From Durusdinium trenchii (taxonomy: Eukaryota; Sar; Dinophyceae; Suessiales; Symbiodiniaceae): a stretch of 64,000 bases of DNA. The stretch lies in assembly GCA_963970005.1 (NCBI GenBank), contig CAXAMN010018668.1:696414-760413 (forward strand), read 5' to 3'. The notes under the pieces were generated by a model. It searched no databases. It saw only the letters and a list, made by a program, of their open reading frames with translations, and was not told the DNA's origin. Below, one piece after another: positions 19,701-28,393 of this stretch; within the stretch, counting starts at the first letter, position 1, and every line of letters begins with the position of its first letter. Position numbers and translations under genes: made by a program.

Positions 19701-21129
19701 CCTCTGTGCCGACTGGATTCCAAATCAGTTCGTCATCTACGGCTTTGATATGTCGTCCGGTTCTTTTGTCTATGCCAACCATATCTATGCCGATGAAAGA
19801 TCCCGCTATAACGATCGAGTTTCACAGTTTCGAAAAGATCGCAGCGGGGGACCGCTTGCCGGAGATGATGGACTGCAAAACTCAACCTTCTTTACGTTGT
19901 TGATGAATGTCATGTCGGACTACAAAAGGTGGTGTGGTTTTGTCAAGACCGATAGGCCATACTACTATGAGGACCCAATTCCATTGATGAATGTCAAGGA
20001 TCAAATGCGAACTGGTCCCAACAATCCTGATCTTGACGTGCTCATCCAGTCATACGTTGCAAGAAAACCCTTTGGCAATGCACCCTGGAACCAAATGAGC
20101 CCGATGATCATGGAGGACTATGAGGACTATCGCCGCTTCAACACACGATCCTTTGACCCCCACAATGAAGGTTTGGGCAAGACCCTTTGGGCTGTAGTCG
20201 AACAACGTCTCATGCCAGAACGCCAGTGTCAACAGTGCAAGCATCTGTATACCTTCGGCATGTTGGCATGCGTCAATTGCGGAGCCTACCTCCATTTGTC
20301 ATCTGACCTTGGAAAGGCGGCGCAAGTCATCCGGATTGAAGAAATTGCCACTAGTCTCGGAATTGATGTGTCGCTGGACATGGTGCCTGATGACGAGCTC
20401 AGAGGATCAGGAGAAAGGCTTACGCCGGCGGGGACGCCTGGCCACGAGATCGCTCGTGCTTCGAGGTCTGGCTTAACGATCTTGAAGAACAATGCCAAGA
20501 GTCATGTCAAGAAAGCAGAGCGCATGTCAGTCACTGTAATGCAGCGGCAACTCATTGATCCCTTCTACGCATTTAACTGCGCGGCACAAGATTTAACACC
20601 ATTGTGCCTTGGTTTCATTGACAAGCTTGCAAATGCAGTCGTGCCTGACCCGCCTAGAACGCGGGAAATGATCATGAAGGGCGAAGGTCACCGATATGCC
20701 GGGAAAATCGTCTACATCGCCGACCCCAACATCGTTGGCGAATCAGACCTTTCTCGTGAGTTCTTCGTGTATTGGCGCAACCGTTTCCACCGACCAGAAG
20801 TGTTCGCTACTCTGTATGCAGACAGCTACAAGCGTCCACCCATTTGCGGGTTCGGTGATGAATGGAAGTCGGATCTCGAAGACCCTCAGGACATTCTCGA
20901 CGACCTCCTTGCCTTCATGGCCGAAGACTTCGAACGCATTCCAGGCAACGCTCTGACGATTGGAAAAGAACAGAGGTCGATGATTATTCCACAGACAAAG
21001 GCAGGATCGACGGCAGCCAAGAGCTTCGCTCAACGGCAATCTCAGCACAGTGCATATCAGCATGACACTCGCTGGGAATCCCGCGGCTACGGATCACGAG
21101 ACCAACCTTCTTCATCACAGAGCTGGTGA
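16705..21129 (+). CDS. ORF3: SGNH-hydrolase-like and Tpt1/KptA-like cargo protein
   Basis: 1474 codons in the same frame as ORF2, separated by two stops (16621 TAA, 16660 TGA) and 81 bases. Residues about 105-340 carry SGNH-hydrolase signatures: GDSS with candidate nucleophile Ser113, GND with Asn199, and DGLH with Asp307 and His310. Residues about 400-770 are acidic and Pro-rich, probably disordered. Residues about 770-1030 resemble RNA 2'-phosphotransferase (KptA/Tpt1): LLRG (R784), NNHRF, NHNH (H868, H870), VYHYT (H924), and AGAILC where the family has the GVIL segment. A C-x2-C...C-x2-C zinc ribbon starts at C1175, and the tail is Arg/Ser/Trp-rich. Tpt1 removes splice-junction 2'-phosphates using NAD; whether this copy is active is unknown, since some family positions are changed. 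Eight of the GNRA stem-loops lie in this ORF. ORF3 has no counterpart in standard copia elements. Confidence 0.88.
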   Translation: MTMFTEGTFEFFLNEPGAYAPPASQPTEKGSLSTWGDLLRRVATLGHAVNNVSDARAKVDAMCDADPFEACLSSLGAIGEKHKELIASNPPRIMHQLPCPGGPVADFIFAGDSSMALVDCHEKYADGTPKKVQRNVGEYLKSGAKDIFGPRVGQVQYAMKWGKGLQQINDAIEECLDHPYRRTPGGDAPAVVVVSYAGNDVYGNHGFTGNSWIDSRAISKNPAKQKAAFDYQAELAQKHTQQLRRLADFRKRKDVAAVICICFCDGQSYGLPQDYSRQMVLIAETLTKLGVTAVTGTTLVRSCTRYDGLHCENTDENRYYFLRYFSAVGLFIYHYWILSGVDSLRKKANLIGKPRAMSFVERARERTRRERLMKGYLFLDEWDDHDPPRQTAINPMDEVVTLTDSNEIIRFDDLGDVTYADEDMIKAALNHPLNAYLKGERKNVSPGGTAGRKVRYEVDPLDVPMEGDPAQPPEVEPTFNKLLEDSAVPPPGTESRDQSNQAASTTPGMEFLTRSIAVSAAGDPENVPAPVTEEDEKMVSTEPIDDPDIMNQLIKPHLQKAVDDGFMDVDEDEDEDEIILFKEPILTALTPEMRGNEFKVCAVDYQMSDEPDGTDIVRLHTDESSLPELTGDALRHFKEVTEPVQVSGAAPKPEEPTAKKTVTFSPSTKRTSADDQAEEPASKSSKKTDEQHTVRPAGAEASASAPKSQPPPLPGPKEAASPKIKAKPRPKPTDQPQPNVLGNPYLGEPGEIVVCPTKDLPGVKHMSLSSDQQWISKRVTSLLRGWEHIAKNNRVEPPPFLPGLWMDFTSVYRYVKKKFVARLTLEELILVVVNNHRFMVEAKIPPEGTLVAGKYGFTPIKLKAIANHNHWATRNVENAMPEITRLITLDPQFTQECFIDGKFPQVPVDSIIKVMEVEPSIVYHYTHNAVMMDIINMGILPGGLKAANKYSFLSKEDPWSISDTQFASMAATRPLCFALDFRLMIAEGLRIVETTAGAILCADWIPNQFVIYGFDMSSGSFVYANHIYADERSRYNDRVSQFRKDRSGGPLAGDDGLQNSTFFTLLMNVMSDYKRWCGFVKTDRPYYYEDPIPLMNVKDQMRTGPNNPDLDVLIQSYVARKPFGNAPWNQMSPMIMEDYEDYRRFNTRSFDPHNEGLGKTLWAVVEQRLMPERQCQQCKHLYTFGMLACVNCGAYLHLSSDLGKAAQVIRIEEIATSLGIDVSLDMVPDDELRGSGERLTPAGTPGHEIARASRSGLTILKNNAKSHVKKAERMSVTVMQRQLIDPFYAFNCAAQDLTPLCLGFIDKLANAVVPDPPRTREMIMKGEGHRYAGKIVYIADPNIVGESDLSREFFVYWRNRFHRPEVFATLYADSYKRPPICGFGDEWKSDLEDPQDILDDLLAFMAEDFERIPGNALTIGKEQRSMIIPQTKAGSTAAKSFAQRQSQHSAYQHDTRWESRGYGSRDQPSSSQSW
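17000..17018 (+). other. GNRA stem-loop 12 (ORF3)
   Basis: Stem cggg/cccg, loop ggga (17007-17010), c-t mismatch, unpaired g17016, outer gc/gc. It shares a 14-base identical core (cccggggggacccg plus gtgg) with stem-loop 10. Confidence 0.68.
17249..17267 (+). other. GNRA stem-loop 13 (ORF3)
   Basis: Stem cacc/ggtg, loop ggga (17256-17259), a-a mismatch, unpaired t17265, outer gc/gc. Confidence 0.68.
18039..18057 (+). other. GNRA stem-loop 14 (ORF3, imperfect)
   Basis: Loop ggga (18046-18049) with gg/cc next to it; two internal mismatches in the standard register, or six pairs with g18052 bulged; outer gc/gt pair. Confidence 0.5.
18171..18189 (+). other. GNRA stem-loop 15 (ORF3)
   Basis: Stem ctccg/cggag, loop ggga (18178-18181), unpaired a18187, outer gc/gc. 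Confidence 0.75.
18788..18806 (+). other. GNRA stem-loop 16 (ORF3)
   Basis: Stem cggc/gccg, loop ggga (18795-18798), c-a mismatch, unpaired g18804, outer gc/gc. Confidence 0.7.
19239..19256 (+). other. GNRA stem-loop 17 (ORF3)
   Basis: Continuous seven-pair stem gccggag/ctctggt with two G-T pairs, loop ggga (19246-19249). Confidence 0.68.
19841..19859 (+). other. GNRA stem-loop 18 (ORF3)
   Basis: Stem agcgg/ccgct, loop ggga (19848-19851), unpaired t19857, outer gc/gc. Confidence 0.75.
20424..20442 (+). other. GNRA stem-loop 19 (ORF3)
   Basis: Stem ggcg/cgcc, loop ggga (20431-20434), c-t mismatch, unpaired g20440, outer gc/gc. Confidence 0.7.
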
Positions 21130-21231
21130 TCGAGTGACTGGTGGCATTCGGATGATCGCTCATGGCGTGATTCTGACTGGAGCCGTGGGAGCTGGGGAAG
21201 CCACGACTGGAATCAGCGACGAGGCTGGTGA
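21130..21231 (+). other. Open reading continuing past the ORF3 TGA
   Basis: After the TGA at 21127-21129 the same frame stays open for 33 codons to another TGA at 21229-21231. The extension is Trp/Ser/Asp/Arg-rich like the last residues of ORF3, so it looks like the continuation of the same low-complexity tail. Either a Trp codon mutated to TGA or the stop is read through. Confidence 0.5.
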
Positions 21232-21240
21232 GAGATCTTC

Positions 21241-21259
21241 GCACGGCGGGAGCCGTTGC
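21241..21259 (+). other. GNRA stem-loop 20 (3' region)
   Basis: Stem acggc/gccgt, loop ggga (21248-21251), unpaired t21257, outer gc/gc. First of four in the non-coding 3' region. Confidence 0.78.
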
Positions 21260-21332
21260 CGTGGACAAAACCAAAAACCAAAACAAAATACCATTGGCAG
21301 TTTAGCTCCATTCCTTGCGAGGAGGTCTCATC

Positions 21333-21351
21333 GCACCGCGGGAGCGGTTGC
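21333..21351 (+). other. GNRA stem-loop 21 (3' region)
   Basis: Stem accgc/gcggt, loop ggga (21340-21343), unpaired t21349, outer gc/gc. Confidence 0.78.
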
Positions 21352-21463
21352 CTTATCGTGGCCGCTCTCATTGCGCGTCAGCTGACCAGCACATGAGGAT
21401 GCACAAATTAAAGATGATATTGGATAAAATTCCTCTTCATCAATCATGCGACCATGGTTATTC

Positions 21464-21482
21464 GCCACGCGGGAGCGTGAGC
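21464..21482 (+). other. GNRA stem-loop 22 (3' region)
   Basis: Stem cacgc/gcgtg, loop ggga (21471-21474), unpaired a21480, outer gc/gc. Confidence 0.78.
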
Positions 21483-21690
21483 CACGTAGAGGTTCCGCTC
21501 TTGCTTTCTCAAAGGTGAACATGCCTTGGTCACTTGCACAGCGCCCAAAAGAAGAGCTATAACTTTTGCATGACTGTGAGAAAATGATGAGAAACATATG
21601 TGAAACTAAAGTACATTGTGCCTGACTCCAGTGCCTCTGAGGTCTTCCTTCATCGGCTTTATCTCTTAGGCGAGCCCCGTTCGTTTGCTC

Positions 21691-21709
21691 GTGCCGGGGG
21701 ACCGGTTGC
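21691..21709 (+). other. GNRA stem-loop 23 (3' region)
   Basis: Stem gccgg/ccggt with one G-T, loop ggga (21698-21701), unpaired t21707, outer gt/gc. Confidence 0.72.
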
Positions 21710-21770
21710 CATTCGTAGCCGATCGAATTCATGCACATTGTGCATACTTCACTCCTCCGTATATGCGCTC

Positions 21771-21779
21771 AGCGGGGGG
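21771..21779 (+). promoter_or_regulatory. Polypurine tract
   Basis: agcgggggg (interrupted by one c) directly abuts the first base of the right LTR, where plus-strand DNA synthesis is primed in LTR elements. Confidence 0.75.
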
Positions 21780-21888
21780 TGTGGTTTCACAGTTGTACAC
21801 CGTATTCATGTCTCACATACACTTGACTTTGGCTCAAGCAAAATAGGCGCGTATTGCGGTCTAAATAGGCTAATTGCCTGTTTACACA
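21780..21888 (+). repeat. Right LTR (109 bp)
   Basis: Identical to 8377-8485; carries the second spliced-leader-like match at 21828-21838. Confidence 0.95.
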
Positions 21889-21893
21889 GCATC
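21889..21893. repeat. Right target-site duplication (gcatc)
   Basis: Matches 8372-8376 exactly. Confidence 0.9.
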
Positions 21894-22617
21894 TGCAATT
21901 GGCCATCCGGCAATCCAGACACCAGACACGACCCAAAGCTGCTGTTGCCAGTTGAGGCCCGGCTGCTGCACTACTTCCGCACATCTCCCAGTGATGCGAA
22001 GCCATGCAGCTTCTCTGCCGCCATCCACCAAGTGACGGGGTGCATCCGCCAGACACATACTATAAAGATCTAAACTCGTGTTTTTGTTTGAGAATCATAG
22101 AGAAGAGGGCCTCCAACCTAAGATACTCATAGAGATCATAGAGATACTGCCAATTACTGCCATGTGTTTTTGTTTGTTCGTTTGTTCGGCATCCGGCGGC
22201 ATCCGGATTTGCTTGCCACCAGGCAAGATCCGTTATTTGAAGCGCTACGATCGTTAGGGTAATTTTGCTTTGTCTTTTGCAATGAGGTCTTGAGTCTCTC
22301 GCTGCTTTGCCGTTGCCTTTTAAAGCAGTTCTCGGAGTGTCTGACAGCGTCGGGGCACCAGAGAAGTGGACACGAATAGAAACGAGAACATCGATGGTGC
22401 TCCTCAGTGAGGCCATTAGGGGTCAGAGAAATGGATGTGTAGATTTTTGTAGGATTTTCCAGAAGAACATGGGTGGGGCGTGTCATCGGAATTTTCTGCT
22501 CATCCGAAGGCGGTATTTGAGGGTTGTTGCTCCGCGAAAGGCATGAGCTGCTCTTCCAGCTGGAGCAGGTGCTTAAAACTGATCGATGTTTGAACAAGTT
22601 TGAAAGTACAATTCTAC

Positions 22618-22676
22618 TAGCTTCTTGTTAAGGAGGGCACTTGTTACTAGAAGCGATGCACTTGTTCCTAGAAGTG
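22618..22676. repeat. CTAG-rich dispersed repeat copy
   Basis: Contains ctagcttcttgtta, gttactagaag and gttcctagaag, the same words found at 54650-54735 and 56340-56395. No target duplication was seen. Confidence 0.45.
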
Positions 22677-25351
22677 GGAGTTATGGCAAAGTTCTGACTT
22701 GGAGAACTTTATTGTGTGAATTACTTGTCTCTTACTGTAGGCCTCCAAATGCTCAGGTGCCACTTCACAAATCAGAAGATGCCACAGGTGCACCTAAGTG
22801 CCAGGCCTGCTAATGTTTGAGCTTTCGCAACAGGTGTTGACCTTTGTTGGCACCATTCTTCAGGATGGGCATATTTCGGTGAGCTACTGTGGGAAGCATC
22901 TTGAGGTGAGGTTCTTTCTTCTAAGCCTTCACCAAGCTACTTGTTCTATCTCTTGGCCACCGGCAGCTTGGAGGTGCAGTGGCCACCTGAGCCATCCACA
23001 TCAGCTGCATCCTTGTCAGAGCCCTGAGTGCATTTCCGAACAAAACGATGTCGAGGGAGCTGTTTGCTGTTTGCCGCTGGAGTGCTGTGGAGTGCTCAGG
23101 TTTGTGGAGCCGCTTTGCTCGCTGTGCCCGGAGGAGATGGGTTTGTTGGTTCAACGGGTCCACTCTCAGATGGTCTGCCCGAAGGATGCAGCTGCGCTGC
23201 GAGAAGACAGTTGCATGTGTGAGCCTTGATGACGGCCTTGAATGGGCAGGGCTTCAGACAGTCTCCTCGAACAAGGTTATATATATATATATGAGAAAAC
23301 GATGTTGGTTTCTTACGCACCCCAAACGCATTCCCAAATGCCATTCATTTCGCGCTTTCGAGTTGGCAGGCTGCGTACCCTGCCGACAGGCGAACATTTC
23401 TCTGTTGCAGAGGCCAGCCCCATGCAACCATGTCATCTGACGGAACGCTTCCTGTGCTTCCCTGACGAGGCCATGGAAAGACTGTCGGAGACAGATACGC
23501 AGGAGAATCGGAGAATCTCTCAACTTTCCCGCGTGCACGTGAGCTGTGGACTTTCTCAGGAGGTGGTGCTTTGTCCCAGTGCAGTCCCGTACTCGCGAGG
23601 CAAGCCCAAAGAAAAGTCGTGCAAAGGATGTTTCAAAATAGGGAAAAGAAGATAAAGCCACATCCCTTGGCCCATCGCCTTTTTGATTCCTCACATGACT
23701 CACATACATGACTCACATACCTTCCAAGAGCCACTTGAGGAAAGTTTGAAAGCATGGCGGAGCCTGCAGGTAGCGTGCTACGTAGCGTTTTCCGAGAGAT
23801 CGTCGACTTCCTGCTCTACTCGTCAGGGGCCCATTAAACATTGAATGATACTGTGCTCCAGCTCCAAATGCTAGCGGCTGGTGGCTCTTGTTTTCCAATA
23901 AGTGGTCTTACAAGCAGAGCCAATTCCTCCACTGCCTCAGTTACAATTGGAGGATATCACACTATTTGCAGAGTTTTGATGTTGAAGGGTCATCAGCCAA
24001 CGGAACATGCTGTAAAGGCTGTAATTGGCCTGTTTCCACCGCTGCAATCACCTGCATCATCCAAATCCAAGTCTCCATCTTAGGATATATTAAGTATACA
24101 GTATACTGGGAAATGCAGATGGGATTCTGGCAATGAGATACAGCCTTCCTAGCTTGACTTGGATAAGCAAACATTTATGTACAACATGCATGCTCCTTTC
24201 CACACCTGCACATGTAGTATGGCCCTAGAGAGGCCTAGAGTCATGGAGGATTCTCAGTTGCTTGTTTTTCATTCGTCGTCCATGAAGCACGACCACGAAG
24301 ATCTCAACCATGAGAAGACCCATGCGATCATGCAAAACACTTGCAGTACCAGCCTTTGTTCAGGGATTCAACAGCCAGGGTTGTCCATTCGCCCATGAGG
24401 ACATTTGGTGCAGTGAACAGTACTTCACCTTCCCTACATGGTGACAGTGAGGCTGCGAGTCCCAAAGTTCTTCCAGCTTTGTGGGGCTTTTGGCGTCGCG
24501 AGTTCCATGGTCGGTTTGGAGTGTAGAAGCAGCAACTCCAACAACCTTTTTTGAATTCTTCGGTGTGTCTTTTTTGGCTAGGCAGAAAGCCAAATGCAGA
24601 GGAACTTGTCCATGTCTCCAACAACAATGAGGCTCCAGGCCGAGTGGCGACAAGATGGGGTGATGGGGAGCAGTTTCACAGTCTTTTGCAAGATCGAACA
24701 GTATGATGCGACTGAACATGCATGGGTTTGTGCTACCAATTTCACAAAACACATATTCTGAAGCGGCAGAAAGCTCCTCACTTGTTGGGTCAAGATGATT
24801 GATTAACACCAAAAACCGTTCAGGGCATTGGACAATGATTGGAACTATACAGCAAGATCCTGCCACTAGATCACCAGTGGTCATTGAATCCCTTGCAGCC
24901 TTGCCCTTCTGAGGCCATTTTGCATGAGATTCTACTCCTTTTATTTGCCGTTGCGATCTTAGAACACTGACTTTGCTGGCATTCTTCCTCGAGAGGTCCT
25001 GGTCGGTCCAGTTGGCTCACTCGTCAAATGACCAATTGAGCGCACTCTGGGTGGAGTTGCGCAGGTTGCTGCTGTGAAGCAGCCAAAGAACACTTCAACA
25101 GAGAAGGAGAACAGCTGGTGGCACTTGTGGCAGCTGTGTGGCAGCTGTTTGTGTCCATACCATACCTGCCTTTCTTGAAGCACCTCCAACAAACTCTCTG
25201 TACAAGTTGTCAGAAGCTTGATGAGCTTGATTCAATTTCAATGGGTCAAGACCGTCAACTCGCCTGCTTGTTGCCCTGGTGATTTTCAGGAACCGGGATG
25301 GCCCCGAAGCAACTGTGCGTTCGGCACCCGGGTCTCTGAATCGGCTTCGAG

Positions 25352-25525
25352 ATGGCCCTTCCGCAGCGCTCCGAGCTTCGATGCCCAAGGCCCTTCCGCA
25401 GCGCTGCGGAGGAGCGGCGCCTGGCCGAGATGGCCTTCCGCCTGAGGGCGGAGGCGGCGGAGGCGGTGGGAGCAAGTGGAGGCAGGACACAGACAGTGTG
25501 TGGACAGAGGGGGAGAGGCGAGTAG
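25352..25525 (+). CDS. Candidate GC-rich coding fragment, Ala/Glu coiled coil
   Basis: A GC-rich island in an AT-richer setting. One frame reads about 57 codons with a charged helical stretch (SAAEERRLAEMAFRLRAEA), typical of coiled coils. The 16-base word gcccttccgcagcgct occurs twice (25355 and 25390), an internal duplication. Other frames are also open because the region is GC-rich, so this call is weak. No family is recognised. Confidence 0.2.
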   Translation: MALPQRSELRCPRPFRSAAEERRLAEMAFRLRAEAAEAVGASGGRTQTVCGQRGRGE

Positions 25526-25795
25526 TTTCACCGTGTAAAGGGATGTTTTTTGGAATTCCCTTCTTGAGAAGATGTTTTGGGGCGAAACTCCAGAGGTTTT
25601 GAGATAGAAGGTGCCCGAGGCGAGACCTGTGTGGTTAACCCCGAGTCTCTAGAACCCGAGGCTACTGCAAGACTTTGCACCTCCAGAGCAGCAGGGGTCA
25701 TATGAATGTGTGCACTTAAATGATCAATGGGCGCATGACCTGAACATCCACATTTGAGCCTTGCAGGCCAAGATCGTGCACGTGGGGCCAATGGG

Positions 25796-25807
25796 CTTGA
25801 GCCAAAG
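25796..25807 (-). other. Possible relict spliced leader (minus strand)
   Basis: The minus strand reads ctttggctcaag, matching the last 11 bases of the dinoflagellate leader, with a partial agc/at match upstream. It would mark a reinserted, formerly trans-spliced mRNA read leftward, but no recognisable gene follows. Confidence 0.3.
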
Positions 25808-27625
25808 ATGCTCAGCCCAGGTTGGAACAGATGGGACACACACAACATGCTTTAAGCATGGTAGGATTATTTTGTGTTGTAGATCAAGGATTCTCATGAT
25901 AATCATGTCGCTGTTTAAGATTGATGTTGAATGATGTTGAGGCTCAATGAAGAGGCTAATACTGAGGTGAATTTGGGCTTCAGCTTAGTGCAGACATATC
26001 ATGCTTTCATGGTGCGACAAGGGATCAGACCTGACCTGCCAAACCAGATTTGGTTGATCTGTTGGGGTAGCCGGGTAGCCGATTCCTTGCAGGAGAGCCT
26101 TTGTCTCTTCCGTTTCTACAAGCTTTCGCAGAAGTGGGGAGCTCAATGATGTTGAAGATCACCAGAGACCAGCATTCAGTGCTGGTGGCAGAGCCAGTGG
26201 CAGTCAGAAAGAGACTATACAATACATTGGACCTGGGTAGACCCTCATTCCAAGCTCATTCCAACTGCGAGGTCCTGGATGGTGAAGACCACGAAGTTCG
26301 CTTCCATAGTTCGCTTCTCGGGTGCTGTGGAAGGTGCGATGTCGACTGAGGATGGTGCCAATGGGACTGCCGCCGCTTCCCATGCAGATGCCCCAAGAGG
26401 TAACTGCTTTTGCCTGGCAGAAATGTCTTTTGGGTTCAAACATGTTTAAACATGAATCATGTGAATCATGTGAAAATGCCAAGAAATTAGAATAATGCAG
26501 AATACAGTACAGATACAGAATACGTGATTTCCAAGGTGAAGAGTTCTGATGGATTGACCTCAGAGGCACTTCGTCAGTGGACCCGATTGAAACTCACTTG
26601 GCTTTGTGGCAGGCCTTTTTGGCAACTCTCTTGAACTGCCTGTGGCTCCAGCCTCAAGTTGAAATCTCAACTGCCTGCGAACGTCCGCTGGCCTGCGTCT
26701 AGGTTGGAACCACATGCTGCGCTGCTCCCAAACCCTCCGAAAGAGGCGCGGAGATCTTCTTTGGCAGAAAGGGAGGCGAGAAGGTAAGGGTAGAATATGG
26801 TCCCTTTACAAGGGTCCTTATTGAAAGGGTCTCAGGGGGGCCCATACCTTCAGCTTTCCTTTCAACGAATTCCTCTTTTCGGGATTGCTTGACGAACACG
26901 GTCCAAGGTGCTGGACTTCCTCACGAAGCACCCTGGCGATATAGAGGCCAATCCCTACAGAGGAGTGGAGGCGGAGTTGCTTTGAGCTCCAAGAGCAAAC
27001 TTCAACACCCACAAGTTCATCATTGGACATCATTGGACTCAATTTTGAACGTCTGATCATGATCAACCATGATCGACCTGTTTCCCAAAGTCCTGTTCTT
27101 CAAAGTCCCAGAAGGTGACTCACCTATCTCTGGCTTCTGGGGAGCTGATGCCTGGGTTGCCTTCTGGATTCGTCAGCCTGGTCATGCTTTGCACTTTGCA
27201 TACCTGATCTGTTTTTCTGGGCAAAGCATGACGGGAGCTACCATTTTGCAAAACTGCAAGTCTGTCCGTTTTTCGGGCTTATGGTTGAGTGCATGAGGAT
27301 GCTAACTTTAAATTTGAGAGCAGGCGCTTTGAAACCAAGCACCCCTCCAGTAAGTGGCAGCTTGAAGCATAGGTCCCAAGTCCCAGCCCCATTGAACTGG
27401 CGATCCTTGTATTTTAAAGGCTACCTTGCAGCCAGTGCCCAGTGAAACCATCGCGGATATCTCTCACACACACACAACTTGTATCCACTGCGCTTTCTCC
27501 AGCATTTGGATTCTGCAGGCTTTTATGACTTTTTACCCTACCCACAACCGGCGGCCGCAGACACTTGTGTCACTATCATGGGTATTTTTACAAAACAATT
27601 TTTTTGGAAGATGTCGCGTGAGTCG

Positions 27626-27692
27626 GTTGGAGGCCATCGCTAGTAGGTTGGAGGCCATTCCTATTAGGTTTCCAGGCCATCGCTACTAGGAC
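27626..27692. repeat. GTTGGAGGCCATCGC repeat, three units
   Basis: Three units of (a)ggttggaggccat(c/t)(g/c)ctagtagg, the middle and last diverged. Related copies lie at 53055, 56228-56395 and, reversed, 61746-61776. Confidence 0.65.
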
Positions 27693-28167
27693 ACGAGAAA
27701 CACCCGGTCACTTTTTTGCCTGGTCCCCTTCACGCGTTCTGCCGTGCGTCAACTCGCTCTGCCCCGCAGTTGGCCAGGTTGCAGATGACGGGGCTGGGAG
27801 CCTTAGAACCGTCGTAACCAGCCACCCCTTTGGTCAGCATGGTCAGACTGTAAAATAAAGAACACAACGAGGTAAGGGCTCCTTCAAAGCTGGAATCATT
27901 TTTTCTTCCTTCCTCCCTTCCGCTCCTTCACTTTCCAGATCATCATTCACCAGAGGATTTCTGCATCACAGGGCCTCTGAGGGTCAGCGAAGTGAAAGCG
28001 CTTCAACTAATGGTGTCAGGCTGCCTCTTACTACTTATGGTTTCTCATTGGTAAAGGGGAAGAGCTTTCACATTCTTAGTAGTCCACATCCAGATTTCTC
28101 AATCAAAAAGACCATTTAATCTCCCATGTTGATTCTCGGTTCATCCTCCACACGCGAGAATCCTTAG

Positions 28168-28393
28168 AGCATCTCTGCATTTTCCGCATCCAGAGGCGGC
28201 AGTCGAAGCAGGGATGGCGGGCAAAGGCTTGGCCAAGCGTGCCTTGCTAGTGCGAGCCTTAAAGCCAAAAACGGCATGCAAGCAGCTAAGCGCACCTCTA
28301 GAGACATAACAAGTGATCGCAGTTTGGGTAGAGCTGATGTTTTTGGGCGAATTGATGCTTTCGGTGCAGAGGAAGCTGTCTTCAAGACAGCAG
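28168..28393 (+). CDS. Candidate exon, Ser/Ala/Arg-rich
   Basis: A frame opening after ttag and running about 75 codons to cag/gtcag. The translation is polar (SASRGG, AAKRTSRDITSDRSLGRADVFGRIDAFG). An in-frame stop overlaps the acceptor-like site. The minus strand is also open here. No family is recognised. Confidence 0.2.

Larger units (their letters stand above)
8377..21888 (+). mobile_element. Complete Ty1/copia-like LTR retrotransposon with extra ORF
   Basis: The element is 13,512 bp between 5-bp duplications. It has two identical 109-bp LTRs beginning TG and ending CA, a primer-binding-site candidate right after the left LTR and a G-rich purine tract right before the right LTR. The order protease, integrase, reverse transcriptase, RNase H is that of Ty1/copia. 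Unusual cargo lies downstream of RNase H: a methyltransferase-like domain in ORF2 and a separate 1474-codon ORF3 with hydrolase-like and RNA-phosphotransferase-like domains. Identical LTRs imply recent insertion, although at 109 bp they are short for dating. The length is large for a copia element. The whole body is dotted with a 19-base stem-loop (23 copies, listed one by one). Confidence 0.93.

Noticed and set aside
24360..24884. 174-codon open frame on the minus strand
   Set aside because: About one frame of this length is expected by chance in the window; no domain, no splice or leader signal.
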